Below are positions 42,158 to 51,682 of a stretch of DNA of 64,000 nt, one piece after another. The DNA is from Albidovulum denitrificans (GTDB lineage: Bacteria > Pseudomonadota > Alphaproteobacteria > Rhodobacterales > Rhodobacteraceae). Under the pieces are notes generated by a model that saw nothing but the letters and a program-made list of their open reading frames with translations, did not search any database and was not told the DNA's origin. The DNA lies in contig NZ_PVEP01000007.1 of NCBI RefSeq assembly GCF_002973535.1, positions 104,716 through 168,715 of the forward strand, given 5' to 3'. A program made the position numbers and the translations under genes. The first letter of the stretch is position 1. The number at the start of each line of letters is the position of its first letter.

Positions 42158-42760
42158 TCAGGCCCTCTCCATCGCAAGGCGCAGGCCAAGGGCCGCGAAA
42201 GAGGCGGCGAAGGCGCGGCGCAGCCAGGCCATGACGGCGGGACGCGACAGCACTGCCTCGCGCCCCGAGGCGGCAAGCGCGGCGTAGCCGATGAACACCG
42301 CGAAGGTCATGGCGGCGAAGCCGAAGCCCAGCTCGATAATGGTGCGGGTTCCGTCGCCGGGAGACAGGAACTGTGGCAGGAAGGCCAGGAAGAACATCGG
42401 GATCTTGGGGTTCAGAAGGTTCAGCGCGATCCCGCGCCAGACGATCCGGCCCGCCGGTTGCGGGGCGGCAGCTTGCAGCGTCAGCCCGCCCGCGCCCCTC
42501 AGCGTCCCCCAGGCCATCCACATGAGGTAGGCGACGCCCGCGAATTTCACCGTCTGGAACAGGACGGCGGAGGAATGCAGGATCGCGGCAAGCCCCGCCA
42601 CAGCGACGGCCATGTGGACGATGGTCGCCAGTGTGCAGCCGACCGAGGCCCAGAACCCGCCCCGCATCCCCTGCGCCAGTGCGACCGACAGCGTATAGAC
42701 GACGCCGATGCCCGGCGCGAGGCAGACGACGAGGGTGGTCAACAGATATTCGGGCGACAT
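42158..42760 (-). CDS. LysE/RhtB family exporter
   Basis: A 200-residue protein with about six membrane segments. It has the first-loop pattern VVCLAPGIGVVYTLSVALAQ (PG, with Val where many relatives have P/N) and GIALNLLNPKIPMFFLAFLPQF. It is a second LysE-type gene in the window, only distantly similar to the one at 20993. It lies on the minus strand between the methyltransferase gene and rnhA, all on the same strand. Substrate unknown. Confidence 0.9.
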   Translation of the reverse strand: MSPEYLLTTLVVCLAPGIGVVYTLSVALAQGMRGGFWASVGCTLATIVHMAVAVAGLAAILHSSAVLFQTVKFAGVAYLMWMAWGTLRGAGGLTLQAAAPQPAGRIVWRGIALNLLNPKIPMFFLAFLPQFLSPGDGTRTIIELGFGFAAMTFAVFIGYAALAASGREAVLSRPAVMAWLRRAFAASFAALGLRLAMERA

Positions 42761-42812
42761 CGGGAACCTCCGGCCTCGGGTCCGGCGAAGGTGCCTGTGT
42801 TGCGCGGGCCGG

Positions 42813-43409
42813 TCAAGCGCGCTGCGCGAGCAGGATCACGAAAGCGTCGAGCGTTCCGGCAAGGCCCTTTTCCGTGCCTTCGGTTTCGGCCAGCACGGTG
42901 AAACCGGCATCTGTCAGGAGGCCGCGCAACGCCCCGACCGTATGGTAGCAGTAGAAACGGCCAAGCGCGTCCGGGCCTTCGCCGGTGCCGGTCTTCATGC
43001 CCAGATGCAGAAGCCCCCCGGCCTTCAGCGCACGGTGGAGCGCCCCAAGGTGGCGCGGCAGGTCGGAACGCGCGGCGTGGAGCAGCGAAAAATTGGCCCA
43101 GACCCCGTCATAGGCCGCGACCGCGTCTATCTCGTCAAAACTCGCAAGACGGGCGCCGATGGCGTGGCGTTCATTGGCCAGCGCCACCATCGCGGGCGAG
43201 GCATCGACCGGATCGGGATCATGCCCGGCCGCGCGCAGGAAGGCCGAGGCGGTGGCGGGGCCGCAGCCGAGGTCGAGGACCCGTGCGGGGTGTGGCAGCG
43301 CGTCGATGAAGGCTTGCAGATGGCGGTCGGGCCGGTCCTGGCGAAAGCAGTCGTCGTAGTCGCCCGCGCGCGCATTGTAGACGGCGATGGTGCGGGCATC
43401 CGCGCTCAT
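42813..43409 (-). CDS. Class I SAM-dependent methyltransferase
   Basis: A 198-residue protein with SAM-binding motif [21 protein letters not shown], an acidic motif II ([14 protein letters not shown]) and a motif with [16 protein letters not shown], followed by [13 protein letters not shown]. The fold is that of small-molecule methyltransferases. The tail has no extra domain. It overlaps ispH by 4 bases and is probably cotranscribed with it, but no shared pathway is evident. Confidence 0.9.
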   Translation of the reverse strand: MSADARTIAVYNARAGDYDDCFRQDRPDRHLQAFIDALPHPARVLDLGCGPATASAFLRAAGHDPDPVDASPAMVALANERHAIGARLASFDEIDAVAAYDGVWANFSLLHAARSDLPRHLGALHRALKAGGLLHLGMKTGTGEGPDALGRFYCYHTVGALRGLLTDAGFTVLAETEGTEKGLAGTLDAFVILLAQRA

Positions 43410-44353
43410 GCCGGTTCCCGCAGTACGCGCGGCACCTTGAATTCCACGTTCTCGCGCGCGGTTTCCACCAGGTCCACCGTCACGTCGAAACGGGCGCGGA
43501 AGGCGTCGATCACCTCATTCACCAGCACTTCGGGGGCAGAGGCCCCGGCGGTCACACCAACCGCCTTCAGCGCCCCGAGCGCCCGCCAGTCGATGTCATC
43601 GGCGCGCTGCACCAGTTGCGCATAGCCGCAGCCCGCGGCGCGGCCGACCTCCACCAGACGCTTGGAGTTCGACGAATTCGGCGCACCGATCACCAGCAGC
43701 GCGTCGATCTTCGGCGCGATCGCCTTGACCGCCTCTTGCCGGTTGGTGGTGGCGTAGCAGATGTCTTCCTTGTGCGGGCCGATGATCGCCGGAAAGCGCG
43801 CTTTCAGCGCGGCGACGATATCGGCGGTATCGTCGACCGACAGCGTGGTCTGGGTGATGAAGGCCAGCTTCGCCGGATCGCGCGGGGCAATGCCCGCCAC
43901 ATCCGCGACCGTCTCGACCAGCAGCACCTCGCCTTGCGGTAGCTGGCCCATGGTCCCCAGCGTTTCCGGGTGGCCGGCATGGCCGATCATCACCATCTGA
44001 AGGCCGTTCTGGTGGTGCCGCTCGGCCTCGATATGAACCTTGGAAACCAGCGGGCAGGTGGCATCGACAAAGACCATCTCGCGCCGCGCGGCCTCAGCCG
44101 GGACGGATTTGGGGACGCCATGGGCGGAAAAGATCACCGGCCGGTCGGCGGGGCAGTCGTCAAGCTCTTCGACAAAGACCGCGCCCTTGGCGCGCAGGCC
44201 GTCCACGACGAACTTGTTATGCACGATCTCATGGCGGACATAGACCGGCGCGCCCCATTTCTCGATCGCCATTTCCACGATCTTGATGGCCCGGTCCACA
44301 CCGGCGCAAAAGCCGCGCGGGGCGGCGAGGTAGAGGGTGAGGTCGGTCGGCAT
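43406..44353 (-). CDS. ispH: 4-hydroxy-3-methylbut-2-enyl diphosphate reductase
   Basis: A 315-residue protein with the three cluster Cys in [23 protein letters not shown] and [11 protein letters not shown]. The substrate-binding His/Ser/Asn residues are in [19 protein letters not shown] and [11 protein letters not shown]. It is the last enzyme of the MEP isoprenoid pathway (IPP and DMAPP). Start at 44353 is favoured by AGGA at 8-base spacing; ATG 44362 is an alternative. A long perfect hairpin lies in the intergenic region before it. Confidence 0.96.
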   Translation of the reverse strand: MPTDLTLYLAAPRGFCAGVDRAIKIVEMAIEKWGAPVYVRHEIVHNKFVVDGLRAKGAVFVEELDDCPADRPVIFSAHGVPKSVPAEAARREMVFVDATCPLVSKVHIEAERHHQNGLQMVMIGHAGHPETLGTMGQLPQGEVLLVETVADVAGIAPRDPAKLAFITQTTLSVDDTADIVAALKARFPAIIGPHKEDICYATTNRQEAVKAIAPKIDALLVIGAPNSSNSKRLVEVGRAAGCGYAQLVQRADDIDWRALGALKAVGVTAGASAPEVLVNEVIDAFRARFDVTVDLVETARENVEFKVPRVLREPA

Positions 44354-44391
44354 GTCCGGCATCCTGTCGCTTCGCACGGCGCACCATAGAA

Positions 44392-44425
44392 GCAGGCGGC
44401 GCCGGGAACAACCGGCGCCGCCTGC
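44392..44425 (-). terminator. 14-bp perfect hairpin between the NYN gene and ispH
   Basis: GCAGGCGGCGCCGG (44392-44405) pairs perfectly with CCGGCGCCGCCTGC (44412-44425) around a 6-base loop. On the minus strand it is followed by TTCTATGG, only weakly T-rich. It could be a terminator of the NYN gene or a leader structure for ispH. Confidence 0.55.
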
Positions 44426-44448
44426 AAGCCCGTGTAGGAAGGTCGGCC

Positions 44449-45021
44449 TTACTTGCCGCCCGCGGTCTCTTCCTCGCGCTCGTAGCGCGGTTCGCGCGGC
44501 GGGCGGCCGATGACGTCGCGCAGCGCATCCAGCTCGATGAAATTGTCCGCCTGGCGGCGCAGTTCATCGGCGATCATCGGCGGCTGCGACCGGATGGTCG
44601 AGACGACGGAAACCCGCACGCCCTGCCGCTGAAGGCTTTCCACCAGCGGGCGGAAATCGCCATCGCCGGAGAACAGCACAATGTGATCGACACGCGGGGC
44701 AAGTTCCATGGCATCGACCGTCAGTTCGATGTCCATGTTGCCCTTCACCTTCCGGCGCCCCTGGCTGTCGGTATATTCCTTCGCCGGTTTGGTCACCATC
44801 GAGAAGCCGTTGTAATGCAGCCAGTCGACCAGCGGCCGGATCGGGGAATATTCGTCATTCTCCAGCAGCGCGGTATAGTAAAATGCACGGAGGAGTTTTC
44901 CCCGGCGCTCAAACTCTTGACGCAACAACTTGTAGTCGATGTCGAACCCCAGCGCCTTGGCCGCAGCGTAAAGATTCGATCCATCAATGAACAGCGCAAG
45001 CCGTTCGTCCTTGTAGAACAT
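44449..45021 (-). CDS. NYN domain (LabA/DUF88-like) protein
   Basis: A 190-residue protein with the PIN-like NYN signature: [34 protein letters not shown] and [20 protein letters not shown]. The three acidic sites (D in IDGSN, MD, GDGD) suggest a metal-dependent ribonuclease. A short acidic/basic tail ([12 protein letters not shown]) follows. Start ATG 45021, with AGGGA 8 bases upstream; a TTG at 45024 adjoins it. Divergent from folK with a 100-base gap of lower GC. Confidence 0.9.
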   Translation of the reverse strand: MFYKDERLALFIDGSNLYAAAKALGFDIDYKLLRQEFERRGKLLRAFYYTALLENDEYSPIRPLVDWLHYNGFSMVTKPAKEYTDSQGRRKVKGNMDIELTVDAMELAPRVDHIVLFSGDGDFRPLVESLQRQGVRVSVVSTIRSQPPMIADELRRQADNFIELDALRDVIGRPPREPRYEREEETAGGK

Positions 45022-45123
45022 CAATTTGTCCCTTCAAAAAGTATCCGCCATAAGTCCTTGGATGTTCGAGTGGTCAAACAGGACCGCAGGCAGAGCAGGT
45101 CAGACGCTATAGGAATAGGCAAT

Positions 45124-45711
45124 TTGGCACAAGCAAAGGTACCTATACATAAGAACAGTCTTGCCCTTATTGCGGCAGGATCGAATCTGCCGTCAACGTC
45201 GGGTGACAGCGCGCGCACCATTGTTGACGCAATTGCCTGTCTGCCGGGCGAAATGGGGGCTTTGGTTTCGATTTCAAGGCTATTCCGAACGCCCGCCTTC
45301 CCGAAAGGGTCGGGTCCCGATTTCGTGAACGCGGTCTGCGCGCTCAGGACAGATTGGCAGGCGGCGGAGATTCTGGCCCGCCTTCACGTCATCGAGGCCG
45401 AAGCCGGGCGTGAGAGGCATGGGCGCTGGCAGGCGCGCACGCTCGATCTGGATCTGATTGCGCTCGGCGATGAGGTCTGGCCCGATCTTGAGGGGCAGAA
45501 GGACTGGATGGCGCTTGACCCCGCGCGGCAGCGGGTCGAGGCGCCGGACCGCCTGATCCTGCCCCATCCGCGCCTTCAGGACCGCGCCTTCGTGCTGATT
45601 CCCCTGGCCGATATCTGCCCCGCCTGGCGCCACCCGGTCACCGGCGCGACTGTCCCCGACATGATCGCAGCACTGCCCGAGGCCGACAAAGAGGCGATTT
45701 GGCCGGTTTGA
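45124..45711 (+). CDS. folK: 2-amino-4-hydroxy-6-hydroxymethyldihydropteridine diphosphokinase
   Basis: A 195-residue HPPK. It has ALIAAGSNLPS at the N-terminus, RLFRTPAFPKGSGPDFVNAV, the ATP/pterin-binding RERHGRWQARTLDLDLIALG and a C-terminal LILPHPRLQDRAFVLIPLAD. It pyrophosphorylates the pterin precursor in folate synthesis. No ATG is available near the conserved start; TTG at 45124 has AGGA 9 bases upstream and gives a reasonable 15-residue leader. The longer frame would run into the NYN gene. Confidence 0.92.
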   Translation: MAQAKVPIHKNSLALIAAGSNLPSTSGDSARTIVDAIACLPGEMGALVSISRLFRTPAFPKGSGPDFVNAVCALRTDWQAAEILARLHVIEAEAGRERHGRWQARTLDLDLIALGDEVWPDLEGQKDWMALDPARQRVEAPDRLILPHPRLQDRAFVLIPLADICPAWRHPVTGATVPDMIAALPEADKEAIWPV

Positions 45712-45725
45712 GGGGTGATCTGCGC

Positions 45726-45754
45726 TTGTCAAGGGGGAACGGAGCGCCTAAATA
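45726..45754 (+). promoter_or_regulatory. Housekeeping (sigma-70-type) promoter for rpoZ-rsh
   Basis: TTGTCA (45726-45731), 17-base spacer, TAAATA (45749-45754), 39 bases before the rpoZ start. A close match to TTGACA-N17-TATAAT. Confidence 0.6.
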
Positions 45755-45792
45755 GCGGGTTCCATACCTCCCAAGCCGATTGGAGTTCTTTC

Positions 45793-46146
45793 ATGGCCCG
45801 CGTGACGGTCGAAGACTGCGTTGACAAGGTTCCGAACCGTTTCGAACTGGTGATGCTCGCCGCCCACCGCGCGCGGGAGATCGCGTCCGGTTCGCCGCTG
45901 TCCATCGACCGCGACAATGACAAGAACCCCGTCGTCTCGCTGCGCGAGATCGCGGATGAAACCCAGGCGGCTTCCGACCTGCGCGAGCGGATGATCGAAA
46001 GCCACCAGTCGCAGATCGAGGTCGACGAGGCCGAGGAAGACGCGATGGCGCTTCTCATGGGCGCCGAGGTGGATCGCCCCGCGCAGGACGACATGGACGA
46101 AGAGCGTCTTCTGCGTCAGTTGATGGAAGCCCAGGGGCAAGGCTGA
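45793..46146 (+). CDS. rpoZ: RNA polymerase omega subunit
   Basis: A 117-residue protein starting [20 protein letters not shown]. It includes [20 protein letters not shown] and ALREI-like REIADE, the conserved omega core. An acidic C-terminal tail (~75-117) follows, as in alphaproteobacteria. It aids polymerase assembly and forms part of a ppGpp site. It is directly followed by the (p)ppGpp synthetase gene. Confidence 0.97.
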   Translation: MARVTVEDCVDKVPNRFELVMLAAHRAREIASGSPLSIDRDNDKNPVVSLREIADETQAASDLRERMIESHQSQIEVDEAEEDAMALLMGAEVDRPAQDDMDEERLLRQLMEAQGQG

Positions 46147-46167
46147 TCTGGGAATGCGCGGGCGGTC

Positions 46168-48291
46168 ATGATCGACGTCGAAGACCTCATCGCGCTTGTC
46201 CGCAATTACAACCCCCGAACCAACGAAGCGCTGATCCGGCGTGCCTATGACTATGGCTGCCGGATGCACGAGGGGCAGAAGCGCCGCTCGGGTGAGGATT
46301 ACTTTACCCACCCCGTCGCCGTCGCCGCGATCCTGACCGAGCAGCGGCTTGACGATGCCTCGCTCATCACCGCGCTGCTGCATGACACGATCGAGGATAC
46401 GAAAAGCACGTTTTCCGAGATTTCGGCGCAGTTCGGCGAAGAGATCGCCGAGCTTGTGGACGGCGTCACCAAGCTGACCAACCTTCAGCTGTCCTCGACC
46501 GAAACCAAGCAGTCGGAAAACTTCCGCAAGCTGTTCATGGCGATGTCGAAGGACCTTAGGGTGATCCTCGTCAAGCTGGCCGACCGGCTGCACAACATGC
46601 GCACGATCAAGTCGCTGCCGCAGGAAAAGCAGGTCCGCAAGGCGCGCGAGACGATGGACATCTTCGCGCCGCTGGCGGGCCGCATGGGTATGCAATGGAT
46701 GCGCGAGGAGCTTGAGGACCTGTCCTTCAAGGTCATCAACCCCGAGGCGCGATCCTCCATCATCCGCCGCTTCATCATGTTGCAGAAGGAATCCGGCGAC
46801 GTGATCCACAAGATCACCGCCGACATCCGGCTGGAGCTTGAGAAGGAAGCGATCGAGGCCGATGTTTTCGGCCGCGCCAAGAAGCCCTATTCGATCTGGC
46901 GCAAGATGCAGGAAAAGCAGCTTGCGTTCTCGCGCCTCTCCGACATCTACGGCTTTCGCGTGATCTGCCGGACGGAAAGCGACTGCTACCGCATCCTTGG
47001 CGCGATCCACCGCCGCTGGCGCGCCGTGCCGGGGCGGTTCAAGGACTATATCAGCCAGCCGAAATCGAACGGCTACCGGTCGATCCACACCACCGTCTCG
47101 GGCCGCGACGGCAAGCGGGTGGAGGTGCAGATCCGCACCCGCCAGATGCATGAGGTGGCCGAGGCCGGGGTGGCCGCGCACTGGTCCTACCGCGACGGTG
47201 TGCGCGCGCAGAACCCCTTTGCGGTCGATCCCGCGCGCTGGATCACGACGCTGACCGAGCGCTTTGACAATGGCGACGACCACGACGAATTTCTCGAGAA
47301 CGTGAAGCTTGAGATGTATTCGGATCAGGTCTTCTGCTTCACGCCGAAAGGCGATGTGGTGCAGTTGCCGAAAGGTGCGACGCCGATAGACTTCGCCTAT
47401 TCGATCCACACGCGGATCGGCAATTCCTGCGTCGGCGCCAAGATCGACGGTATCCGTGTCCCGCTCTGGACCCGGCTGAAGAACGGCCAGTCGGTCGAGG
47501 TCATCACCGCGACCGGCCAGCGCCCGCAAGCCACCTGGATCGACATCGTCGTCACCGGCCGCGCCAAGTCCGCGATCCGCCGCTCCTTGCGCGAAGAGGA
47601 CCGCGAGCGGTTCATCAAGCTGGGCCGGGAACTGGCGCGGGTGGCCTTCGAACATCACGGGCGCAAGGTTTCCGACAAGGCGCTGCGCACCGCGGCCAAG
47701 ACGCTGGGCCTTGCCGACGAACAGGAGGTGCTGGCGCGCCTCGGCAGCGCCGAACTGACCGCGCGTGAGGTGATCGAGGCGCTGTACCCGGAACTTGCGA
47801 CCCAGCCGGTAACGGAAGAGGTCGATGCCCGCCGTCCGGTCGTGGGCCTGACCGCCGACCAGTCCTTCCGCCGCGCCAATTGCTGTCAGCCGGTGCCGGG
47901 CGAACGCATCGTCGGTATCACCTATCGCGGGCAGGGCGTGGTCGTTCACGCCATCGACTGCCCCGCCCTGGCGGAGTTCGAGGAACAGCCGGGCCGCTGG
48001 GTCGATCTGCAATGGCATTCCGGCCGCCATGCCGCCGCCTATACGATCAGCCTGAACCTGACCATTACCAACGATGCCGGCGTCCTTGGCCGCATCTGCA
48101 CCTTGATTGGTGAACAGAAGGCCAATATCTCCGATCTTACTTTCGTCGACCGGAAGCCGGATTTTTACCGTCTTATCGTGGAAGTCGATCTAAGGGATGC
48201 TGAGCATCTCCACATGGTGCTGACGGCGCTTGAGGCGGAAAGCGACGTCGCGCAGGTGGAACGGTATCGCGACCTCGGTCGCAAGCCCTGA
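46168..48291 (+). CDS. rsh: Bifunctional (p)ppGpp synthetase/hydrolase (Rsh)
   Basis: A 707-residue protein. The HD hydrolase domain (~25-150) has an intact HDTIEDT. The synthetase domain (~230-340) has KKPYSIWRKMQEK, RLSDIYGFRVIC and the Glu in VEVQIRT. A TGS domain follows (~380-440, VFCFTPKGDVVQLPKGATPI), then helical/zinc-finger-like regions, and a C-terminal ACT domain (~630-705, LTITNDAGVLGRICTLIGEQ). Both activities look intact, so it is the single long RSH of alphaproteobacteria. It sets the stringent response. Cotranscribed with rpoZ (21-base gap). Confidence 0.96.
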   Translation: MIDVEDLIALVRNYNPRTNEALIRRAYDYGCRMHEGQKRRSGEDYFTHPVAVAAILTEQRLDDASLITALLHDTIEDTKSTFSEISAQFGEEIAELVDGVTKLTNLQLSSTETKQSENFRKLFMAMSKDLRVILVKLADRLHNMRTIKSLPQEKQVRKARETMDIFAPLAGRMGMQWMREELEDLSFKVINPEARSSIIRRFIMLQKESGDVIHKITADIRLELEKEAIEADVFGRAKKPYSIWRKMQEKQLAFSRLSDIYGFRVICRTESDCYRILGAIHRRWRAVPGRFKDYISQPKSNGYRSIHTTVSGRDGKRVEVQIRTRQMHEVAEAGVAAHWSYRDGVRAQNPFAVDPARWITTLTERFDNGDDHDEFLENVKLEMYSDQVFCFTPKGDVVQLPKGATPIDFAYSIHTRIGNSCVGAKIDGIRVPLWTRLKNGQSVEVITATGQRPQATWIDIVVTGRAKSAIRRSLREEDRERFIKLGRELARVAFEHHGRKVSDKALRTAAKTLGLADEQEVLARLGSAELTAREVIEALYPELATQPVTEEVDARRPVVGLTADQSFRRANCCQPVPGERIVGITYRGQGVVVHAIDCPALAEFEEQPGRWVDLQWHSGRHAAAYTISLNLTITNDAGVLGRICTLIGEQKANISDLTFVDRKPDFYRLIVEVDLRDAEHLHMVLTALEAESDVAQVERYRDLGRKP

Positions 48292-48310
48292 GGGGCGGAA
48301 GGGAACGGAC

Positions 48311-48967
48311 GTGGTCTTTAAAAGGCGCAACCCGCGGTCCTATCTTCAGATGGTGGCCGAGGCGTTCTGGCCGCGCGGCGGCTGGACCCGCGCCTTTCAC
48401 TACGTCAAGCACCGCATCCGCCGTCTGCCCGACGACCCGCACCGCATCGCGCGCGGCGTGGGGGCGGGGGTCTTCGTCAGCTTCACGCCGCTGTTCGGGT
48501 TCCATTTCATCACCGCGATCCTGACTGCCAAGGCGGTGCGCGGCAACATGCTGGCGGCGCTTCTGGGCACCTTCTTCGGCAATCCGATCACCTTCCCGAT
48601 CATCGCCTTTTCCTCGATGAAGCTTGGCAAATGGATGCTGGGGACCCGGTTCGACGAAAGCCAGCACGAATCGCTGGGTGCGCGGTTCGTCGGCGCGGCG
48701 CAGGACCTCAAGCACAACCTCTATGCGATCTTCACGCCCGAGACGGCGCATTGGGGCAACCTGTCCTATTTTTACCACGACATCTTCCTGCCCTACCTGA
48801 TCGGCGGGCTGGTGCCGGGGATCATCGCAGGTGTCATCGCCTATTACCTTTCCGCGCCGGTGATCGCCGCCTATCAGAAGCATCGTCGCAAGAAGCTGAA
48901 AGAGCGGTTCGAAAAGCTGAAGGCCCGCCTTCATGCCCGCGCGGAAGAGCCGGGAAGCCGGACCTGA
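48311..48967 (+). CDS. DUF2062 membrane protein
   Basis: A 218-residue protein. A basic N-terminus (VFKRRNPRSYLQMVAEAFWP) precedes the DUF2062 core PHRIARGVGAGVFVSFTPLF with GNPITFPIIA and LGKWMLG. A last membrane region (PYLIGGLVPGIIAGVIAYYL) and a Lys/Arg-rich coiled tail complete it. The family is conserved and uncharacterised. GTG start at 48311 with GGAAGGGAA upstream; 19 bases after the rsh stop, so it is probably in the rpoZ-rsh operon. Confidence 0.88.
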   Translation: MVFKRRNPRSYLQMVAEAFWPRGGWTRAFHYVKHRIRRLPDDPHRIARGVGAGVFVSFTPLFGFHFITAILTAKAVRGNMLAALLGTFFGNPITFPIIAFSSMKLGKWMLGTRFDESQHESLGARFVGAAQDLKHNLYAIFTPETAHWGNLSYFYHDIFLPYLIGGLVPGIIAGVIAYYLSAPVIAAYQKHRRKKLKERFEKLKARLHARAEEPGSRT

Positions 48968-49068
48968 CCGGCCCGGCGGTCCGATTGTAAGGGTGACACT
49001 TCGGCCGTTCACAGCCCCCGCAGGACCCCTTATTCTCCCCCCACGATCCCGCAGAAGGAGAGGCGGAC

Positions 49069-49812
49069 ATGACCCGGAAACTGCGCCTTGGTGTCAACAT
49101 CGACCATGTCGCCACCGTGCGCAACGCGCGCGGCTCGGCCTATCCCGATCCGGTGCGCGCCGCGCTGCTGGCGGAACAGGCGGGCGCCGACGGGATCACC
49201 GCCCATCTGCGTGAGGACCGGCGCCACATCACCGACCGCGACATCGCGCGGCTGATGGAGGCGCTGACCCTGCCCCTGAACTTCGAGATGGCCGCGACGG
49301 CCGAGATGCAGAAGATCGCCCTTGGCCACCGCCCCCATGCCGTCTGCATCGTGCCCGAAAAGCGTGAGGAGCGGACGACCGAAGGCGGGCTTGATGTCGC
49401 GGGCGATGTCGCGCGCCTGACCGATTTCATCGCCCCGCTGCGCGAGGCGGGGTGCCGGGTCTCCATGTTCATCGGCCATGATCCGCGCCAGATCGAGGCC
49501 TCCGCCCGCATCGGCGCGGCGGTGGTGGAACTTCACACCGGCCATTACTGCGACCTTCACGCCGAGGGGCGTTTCGCCGAACGCGACGCCGAACTTGCCG
49601 CCCTGGCGGAAGGCGCGCGCCTTGCCCATTCGCTGGGGCTTGAGGTCCACGCGGGCCACGGGCTGACCTATGACACGGTCAAGCCCGTCGCGGCCTTCCC
49701 CGAGGTGATGGAGCTGAACATCGGGCATTTCCTGATCGGCGAGGCGATCTTTGTCGGGCTTGAGGCCGCGATCGCGGCGATGCGTCAGCAGATGGATGCG
49801 GCGCGCGGCTGA
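49069..49812 (+). CDS. pdxJ: Pyridoxine 5'-phosphate synthase
   Basis: A 247-residue TIM-barrel protein with the conserved [42 protein letters not shown] and [13 protein letters not shown], then [14 protein letters not shown]. It condenses DXP with 3-amino-1-hydroxyacetone phosphate in vitamin B6 synthesis. In relatives acpS follows directly; here two extra genes intervene. Confidence 0.97.
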   Translation: MTRKLRLGVNIDHVATVRNARGSAYPDPVRAALLAEQAGADGITAHLREDRRHITDRDIARLMEALTLPLNFEMAATAEMQKIALGHRPHAVCIVPEKREERTTEGGLDVAGDVARLTDFIAPLREAGCRVSMFIGHDPRQIEASARIGAAVVELHTGHYCDLHAEGRFAERDAELAALAEGARLAHSLGLEVHAGHGLTYDTVKPVAAFPEVMELNIGHFLIGEAIFVGLEAAIAAMRQQMDAARG

Positions 49813-49831
49813 TCGCCCGCGCCGCGACCGC

Positions 49832-50551
49832 TCAGTCCGCCCGCCCCGGCAGGGACAGGTCGCCCGAGGCGACGTCGAAAACATCGGTCACGCACAGAAG
49901 CGGCGCGTGCAGATTGGCGTTTACCCGTAGGGCCGAGGTGACGCCGTCGAACCCGATCTCTGCCGGGGCGCCGGGCAGGGTGACCGTGACCGCCACCGTG
50001 GCGCCGTCCAGAACCGGCGTGTAACCGGGGCTGTCGATGAAAAGCGGCAGGCCGGGCCAGGTCTTCGGCAGGGCGGGGCTTTCGCCCTCGGGGATGTCGC
50101 GCACCGACAGCGCACCCGGCCCGCAGGCTTCGGACGGTGTCAGGACGACCCAGTGGCTGTGCCATGGCTCACCGTCATTGGCCGGATCGCCGTCGCCATT
50201 TTCATCTTCAAGCGGCGTGTCGTCGAAATCCGGGTGGCTGGTGGCGGCCAGGGCAAGGATGCCGGTACCGCCCTCGAAGCCGACAGCGGCGGGGTCAAGA
50301 GAGGTCGGCCAGACATAAGCGTGGACCGGCGCCCCGGCCAGCGTGCCGACGGGCGCGGGCCGGTCGGCCCCGGCCGTCGCGGCCAGCGTCATGCGAAAGG
50401 TCACGGTGTCGCCGTCGCGCGCGGCCTCGGCCGACAGGATGTCAAAGGCCGCCCGGCCGCCCGGATCGGCGGGAGAGGTGATGCCGCCGGACTGGGCGGC
50501 GGTCGCGGCAAGAAGGGCGCAGAGCGCGGGGAAAACGAACAGGCGTGTCAT
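49832..50551 (-). CDS. Exported protein of unknown function, divergent from a MarR regulator
   Basis: A 239-residue protein. It has a Sec signal peptide (MTRLFVFPALCALLAATAAQ), a strand-rich mature domain and an acidic loop DFDDTPLEDENGDGDPANDG, which could bind calcium or another cation. HSHWVVL follows, then two paired Cys (EACGPGA; LLCVTDV). The fold looks immunoglobulin-like (DTVTFRMTLAATAG; GATVAVTVTLPG). I do not recognise the family. GGAGA at 6-base spacing supports the ATG at 50551. It shares a 77-base promoter region with the MarR gene containing a large inverted repeat. It is antisense to the pdxJ-recO cluster direction. Confidence 0.78.
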   Translation of the reverse strand: MTRLFVFPALCALLAATAAQSGGITSPADPGGRAAFDILSAEAARDGDTVTFRMTLAATAGADRPAPVGTLAGAPVHAYVWPTSLDPAAVGFEGGTGILALAATSHPDFDDTPLEDENGDGDPANDGEPWHSHWVVLTPSEACGPGALSVRDIPEGESPALPKTWPGLPLFIDSPGYTPVLDGATVAVTVTLPGAPAEIGFDGVTSALRVNANLHAPLLCVTDVFDVASGDLSLPGRAD

Positions 50552-50567
50552 CGGGATCTCCATTTGA

Positions 50568-50604
50568 TAGCGAGTCGATACTAGTATTTGATATTGACTC
50601 GCTA
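50568..50604. promoter_or_regulatory. Inverted repeat in the divergent promoter region
   Basis: TAGCGAGTC (50568-50576) and GACTCGCTA (50596-50604), a perfect 9-base inverted repeat with a 19-base AT-rich spacer. Placed between the secreted-protein gene and the MarR gene, it is the likely operator. Confidence 0.6.
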
Positions 50605-50628
50605 CGATATGGCAAGCACTTTCGTTCC

Positions 50629-51150
50629 ATGACCGCGCCGTCCCGCCTCAACCTGCTTCTCGACCGGCTGACCCGCCTGCATTCCGCGGCGCGGCGCGGC
50701 CCCGGCCTGAACGCGGCGCAGGCCTCGGCGCTGGACTATCTTGCGCAGGCCAACGCCTTTTCCCGTAGCCCCTCGGCGGTGGCCGATTACCTTGATGCGA
50801 CGCGGGGGACCGTGTCCCAGACCTTGCGCGTTCTGGCCCGCAAGGGGTTCGTGGTGGCCGTGGGCGACCCCGCCGACGGGCGCAGCCTGCGCTATGACCT
50901 GACCGAAGCAGGGCAGGGCGCGCTGACGGCCGACCCGGTTCTGGGCGCCGACGATGCGGGGCTGGAAGAGGCGCTCGACAGCGTTCTCAGGCGCATGATC
51001 GCGGCCCGCGGCGGGCGCAGCTTCGGCATCTGCCGCAGTTGCCGCTTTCACGAACGCGGTACGGATGGACATGCCCGCTGCCGCCTGCTCGACGTCGCCC
51101 TCGCGCCGCCGGAAACCCGTCGGATCTGCCGCGAGCATGTCCCGGCCTGA
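50629..51150 (+). CDS. MarR-like regulator with a C-terminal cysteine cluster
   Basis: A 173-residue protein. The N-terminal winged helix spans ~1-110 ([60 protein letters not shown]). The C-terminal tail has [23 protein letters not shown] and RRICREHVP: four Cys plus His, which can form a zinc or iron-sulfur site or a thiol switch. The start at 50629 is just outside the inverted repeat. Autoregulation and control of the divergent exported protein are inferred from layout. Confidence 0.87.
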   Translation: MTAPSRLNLLLDRLTRLHSAARRGPGLNAAQASALDYLAQANAFSRSPSAVADYLDATRGTVSQTLRVLARKGFVVAVGDPADGRSLRYDLTEAGQGALTADPVLGADDAGLEEALDSVLRRMIAARGGRSFGICRSCRFHERGTDGHARCRLLDVALAPPETRRICREHVPA

Positions 51151-51212
51151 GCCGGACGGCTTGCCCCCCGTGGCCAGTCGCGCCATATGATGCGGCGAAA
51201 GGGAAGGGTGGC

Positions 51213-51623
51213 ATGATCCTTGGCATCGGCACGGACCTTGCGAATATCGAACGCATCGCCGCGACGCTCGACCGTTTCGGCGACCGTTTCCGCAACCGTG
51301 TCTTCACCGAGGTGGAGCAGAAAAAGGCCGAACGCCGCAAGGATACCGCCGGGACCTACGCCAAACGCTGGGCCGCGAAAGAGGCCTGTTCCAAGGCGCT
51401 TGGCACCGGCCTGCGGATGGGGATTTCCTGGAAAGACATGGCGGTATCGAACCTGCGGTCTGGCCAGCCCGTCATGCAGCTGACCGGCTGGGCGGCCGAA
51501 CGCCTGGCGGACATGACCCCGCCGGGGCATGAGGCCATCGTTCACGTCACTTTGACCGACGATCACCCCTGGGCGCAGGCTTTCGTCGTCATCGAGGCGC
51601 GGCCGACCGGCACCGAAACTTGA
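51213..51623 (+). CDS. acpS: Holo-[acyl-carrier-protein] synthase
   Basis: A 136-residue protein with the magnesium-binding [12 protein letters not shown] and [17 protein letters not shown], the AcpS signatures. It transfers 4'-phosphopantetheine to acyl carrier protein. Start ATG 51213 after GGGAAGGG. Confidence 0.97.
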   Translation: MILGIGTDLANIERIAATLDRFGDRFRNRVFTEVEQKKAERRKDTAGTYAKRWAAKEACSKALGTGLRMGISWKDMAVSNLRSGQPVMQLTGWAAERLADMTPPGHEAIVHVTLTDDHPWAQAFVVIEARPTGTET

Positions 51624-51682
51624 CTCCCCTTCCGACCACGCGCATGTAGCGGCTTAAACGAGGCAAGCAGAGGCAGGGGCGG

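Noticed and set aside
45748..48030. A 760-codon minus-strand open frame opposite rpoZ-rsh
   Set aside because: It is a codon-bias shadow of rsh in GC-rich DNA; the translation is His/Arg/Gly/Leu-rich without any domain and has no ribosome site.
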